Assembly (NCBI GenBank): GCA_019418525.1
Contig: DYBS01000116.1
Span: 1,386-6,991, forward strand
Direction: 5' to 3'
DNA length: 5,606 bases
Source: Clostridiales bacterium
Lineage (GTDB): Bacteria; Bacillota; Clostridia; Oscillospirales; Oscillospiraceae
Shown here: positions 5,390-5,606 of the stretch, piece after piece
Position numbering within the stretch: the first letter of the stretch is position 1
Layout of the letters: each line of letters opens with the position of its first letter
Made by a program: the position numbers and the translations under genes
The notes under the pieces: generated by a model
What the model was told of the DNA's origin: nothing
The model's database searches: none
The model's input: the letters and a program-made list of their open reading frames with translations, nothing else

Positions 5390-5414
5390 CCGGGCGGGGG
5401 GTGCCCCCGCCCGG
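5390..5414 (+). terminator. GC-rich perfect hairpin after the small gene (possible atypical terminator)
   Basis: An 11-bp perfect stem pairs 5390-5400 (CCGGGCGGGGG) with 5404-5414 (CCCCCGCCCGG) around the loop GTG. It begins 12 bases after the stop codon of the small beta-sandwich gene. No run of T follows on either strand, so it is not a classic intrinsic terminator. It may pause or protect the 3' end of the mRNA and separate this unit from the RNA gene that follows. Confidence 0.45.
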
Positions 5415-5452
5415 GGGGCGCGGAAATTGCCGGACAAAAATTGAATTGGAAC

Positions 5453-5481
5453 TTGCTAAATGAGAGAAAATGATGTATGAT
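5453..5481 (+). promoter_or_regulatory. Promoter of the SRP RNA gene
   Basis: A TTGCTA -35 box (5453-5458) is 17 bases from a TATGAT -10 box (5476-5481, five of six consensus bases), in an AT-rich island from about 5425 to 5490 inside GC-rich flanks. Transcription should begin near 5488, just ahead of the recognisable SRP RNA structure. Confidence 0.72.
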
Positions 5482-5487
5482 AACAAA

Positions 5488-5606
5488 TACGAGCTTTCCG
5501 AAGCTGGGCGTGTCCGCCCGGCCCACGGCAAGGCCGCACTAGTCGGGGAGATAGCGGTGCCCTGTACCTGCAACCCGCTACAGCAGGGATGAATCCCGGC
5601 CCCCGG
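5488..5606 (+). ncRNA. ffs: Signal recognition particle RNA, long Alu-containing type (5' part; runs off the right edge)
   Basis: This is the RNA scaffold of the signal recognition particle, which with Ffh targets nascent membrane and secreted proteins. The segment 5537-5597 closely follows the 5' Alu domain of the Bacillus/Clostridium long SRP RNA as I know it: GCACTAG, GGGGAG, TAGCGGTGCCCTGTA, CCTGC, CCCGCTA, GCAGGG, TGAAT. The fold is visible. GGG (about 5545-5547) pairs with CCC (5560-5562) as helix 3. CCTGC (5567-5571) pairs with GCAGG (5583-5587) as helix 4. The helix 3 loop GCGG can pair with CCGC in the helix 4 loop, the conserved Alu tertiary contact. The TGTA linker lies between the helices. 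From about 5591 helix 5 begins; its partner strand and the Ffh-binding S domain are beyond the edge. The 5' end is estimated from the promoter, and any 5' processing is unknown. Confidence 0.93.

Overview
The window looks like a GC-rich member of the Bacillota (Firmicutes), most plausibly a gut clostridium of the Oscillospiraceae (Flavonifractor/Lawsonibacter type). That placement is an inference. It rests on the long-type SRP RNA with an Alu domain at the right edge, strong AGGAGG-type ribosome binding sites, an SBP with a lipobox, very GC-rich third codon positions, and AT-rich promoters in short intergenic gaps.

Region 1 (about 1-4019, minus strand) is one compact five-gene operon read right to left: a nucleoside hydrolase, a YnjB-like substrate-binding lipoprotein, two separate permease subunits, and the N-terminal part of the ABC ATPase, which runs off the left edge. 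The genes are 22 nt apart or overlap by 3 to 10 nt, so they are very likely co-transcribed and translationally coupled. A near-perfect sigma-70-type promoter (TTGACA, 18-nt spacer, TATAAT) precedes the hydrolase. The arrangement is that of a YnjBCD-type importer, with the permease as two polypeptides, paired with a cytoplasmic enzyme that cleaves N-ribosidic bonds. The simplest model is that the transporter imports a nucleoside-like N-glycoside and the hydrolase releases its base and sugar. The substrate cannot be read from the sequence.

Region 2 (about 4020-5414, plus strand) is transcribed divergently. A likely promoter and a leader with a strong hairpin precede a 282-residue protein made of three beta-sandwich repeats of the carboxypeptidase-regulatory/Cna-B type, with no visible export or anchoring signal. 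A second small reading frame follows at once. It encodes one more beta-sandwich-like domain but lacks an ordinary start codon at its apparent 5' end. A perfect 11-bp GC hairpin follows it.

Region 3 (about 5453-5606, plus strand) holds a promoter and the 5' part of the signal recognition particle RNA gene (long, Alu-containing type), cut by the window edge.

No mobile element, CRISPR array, tRNA or rRNA was seen.
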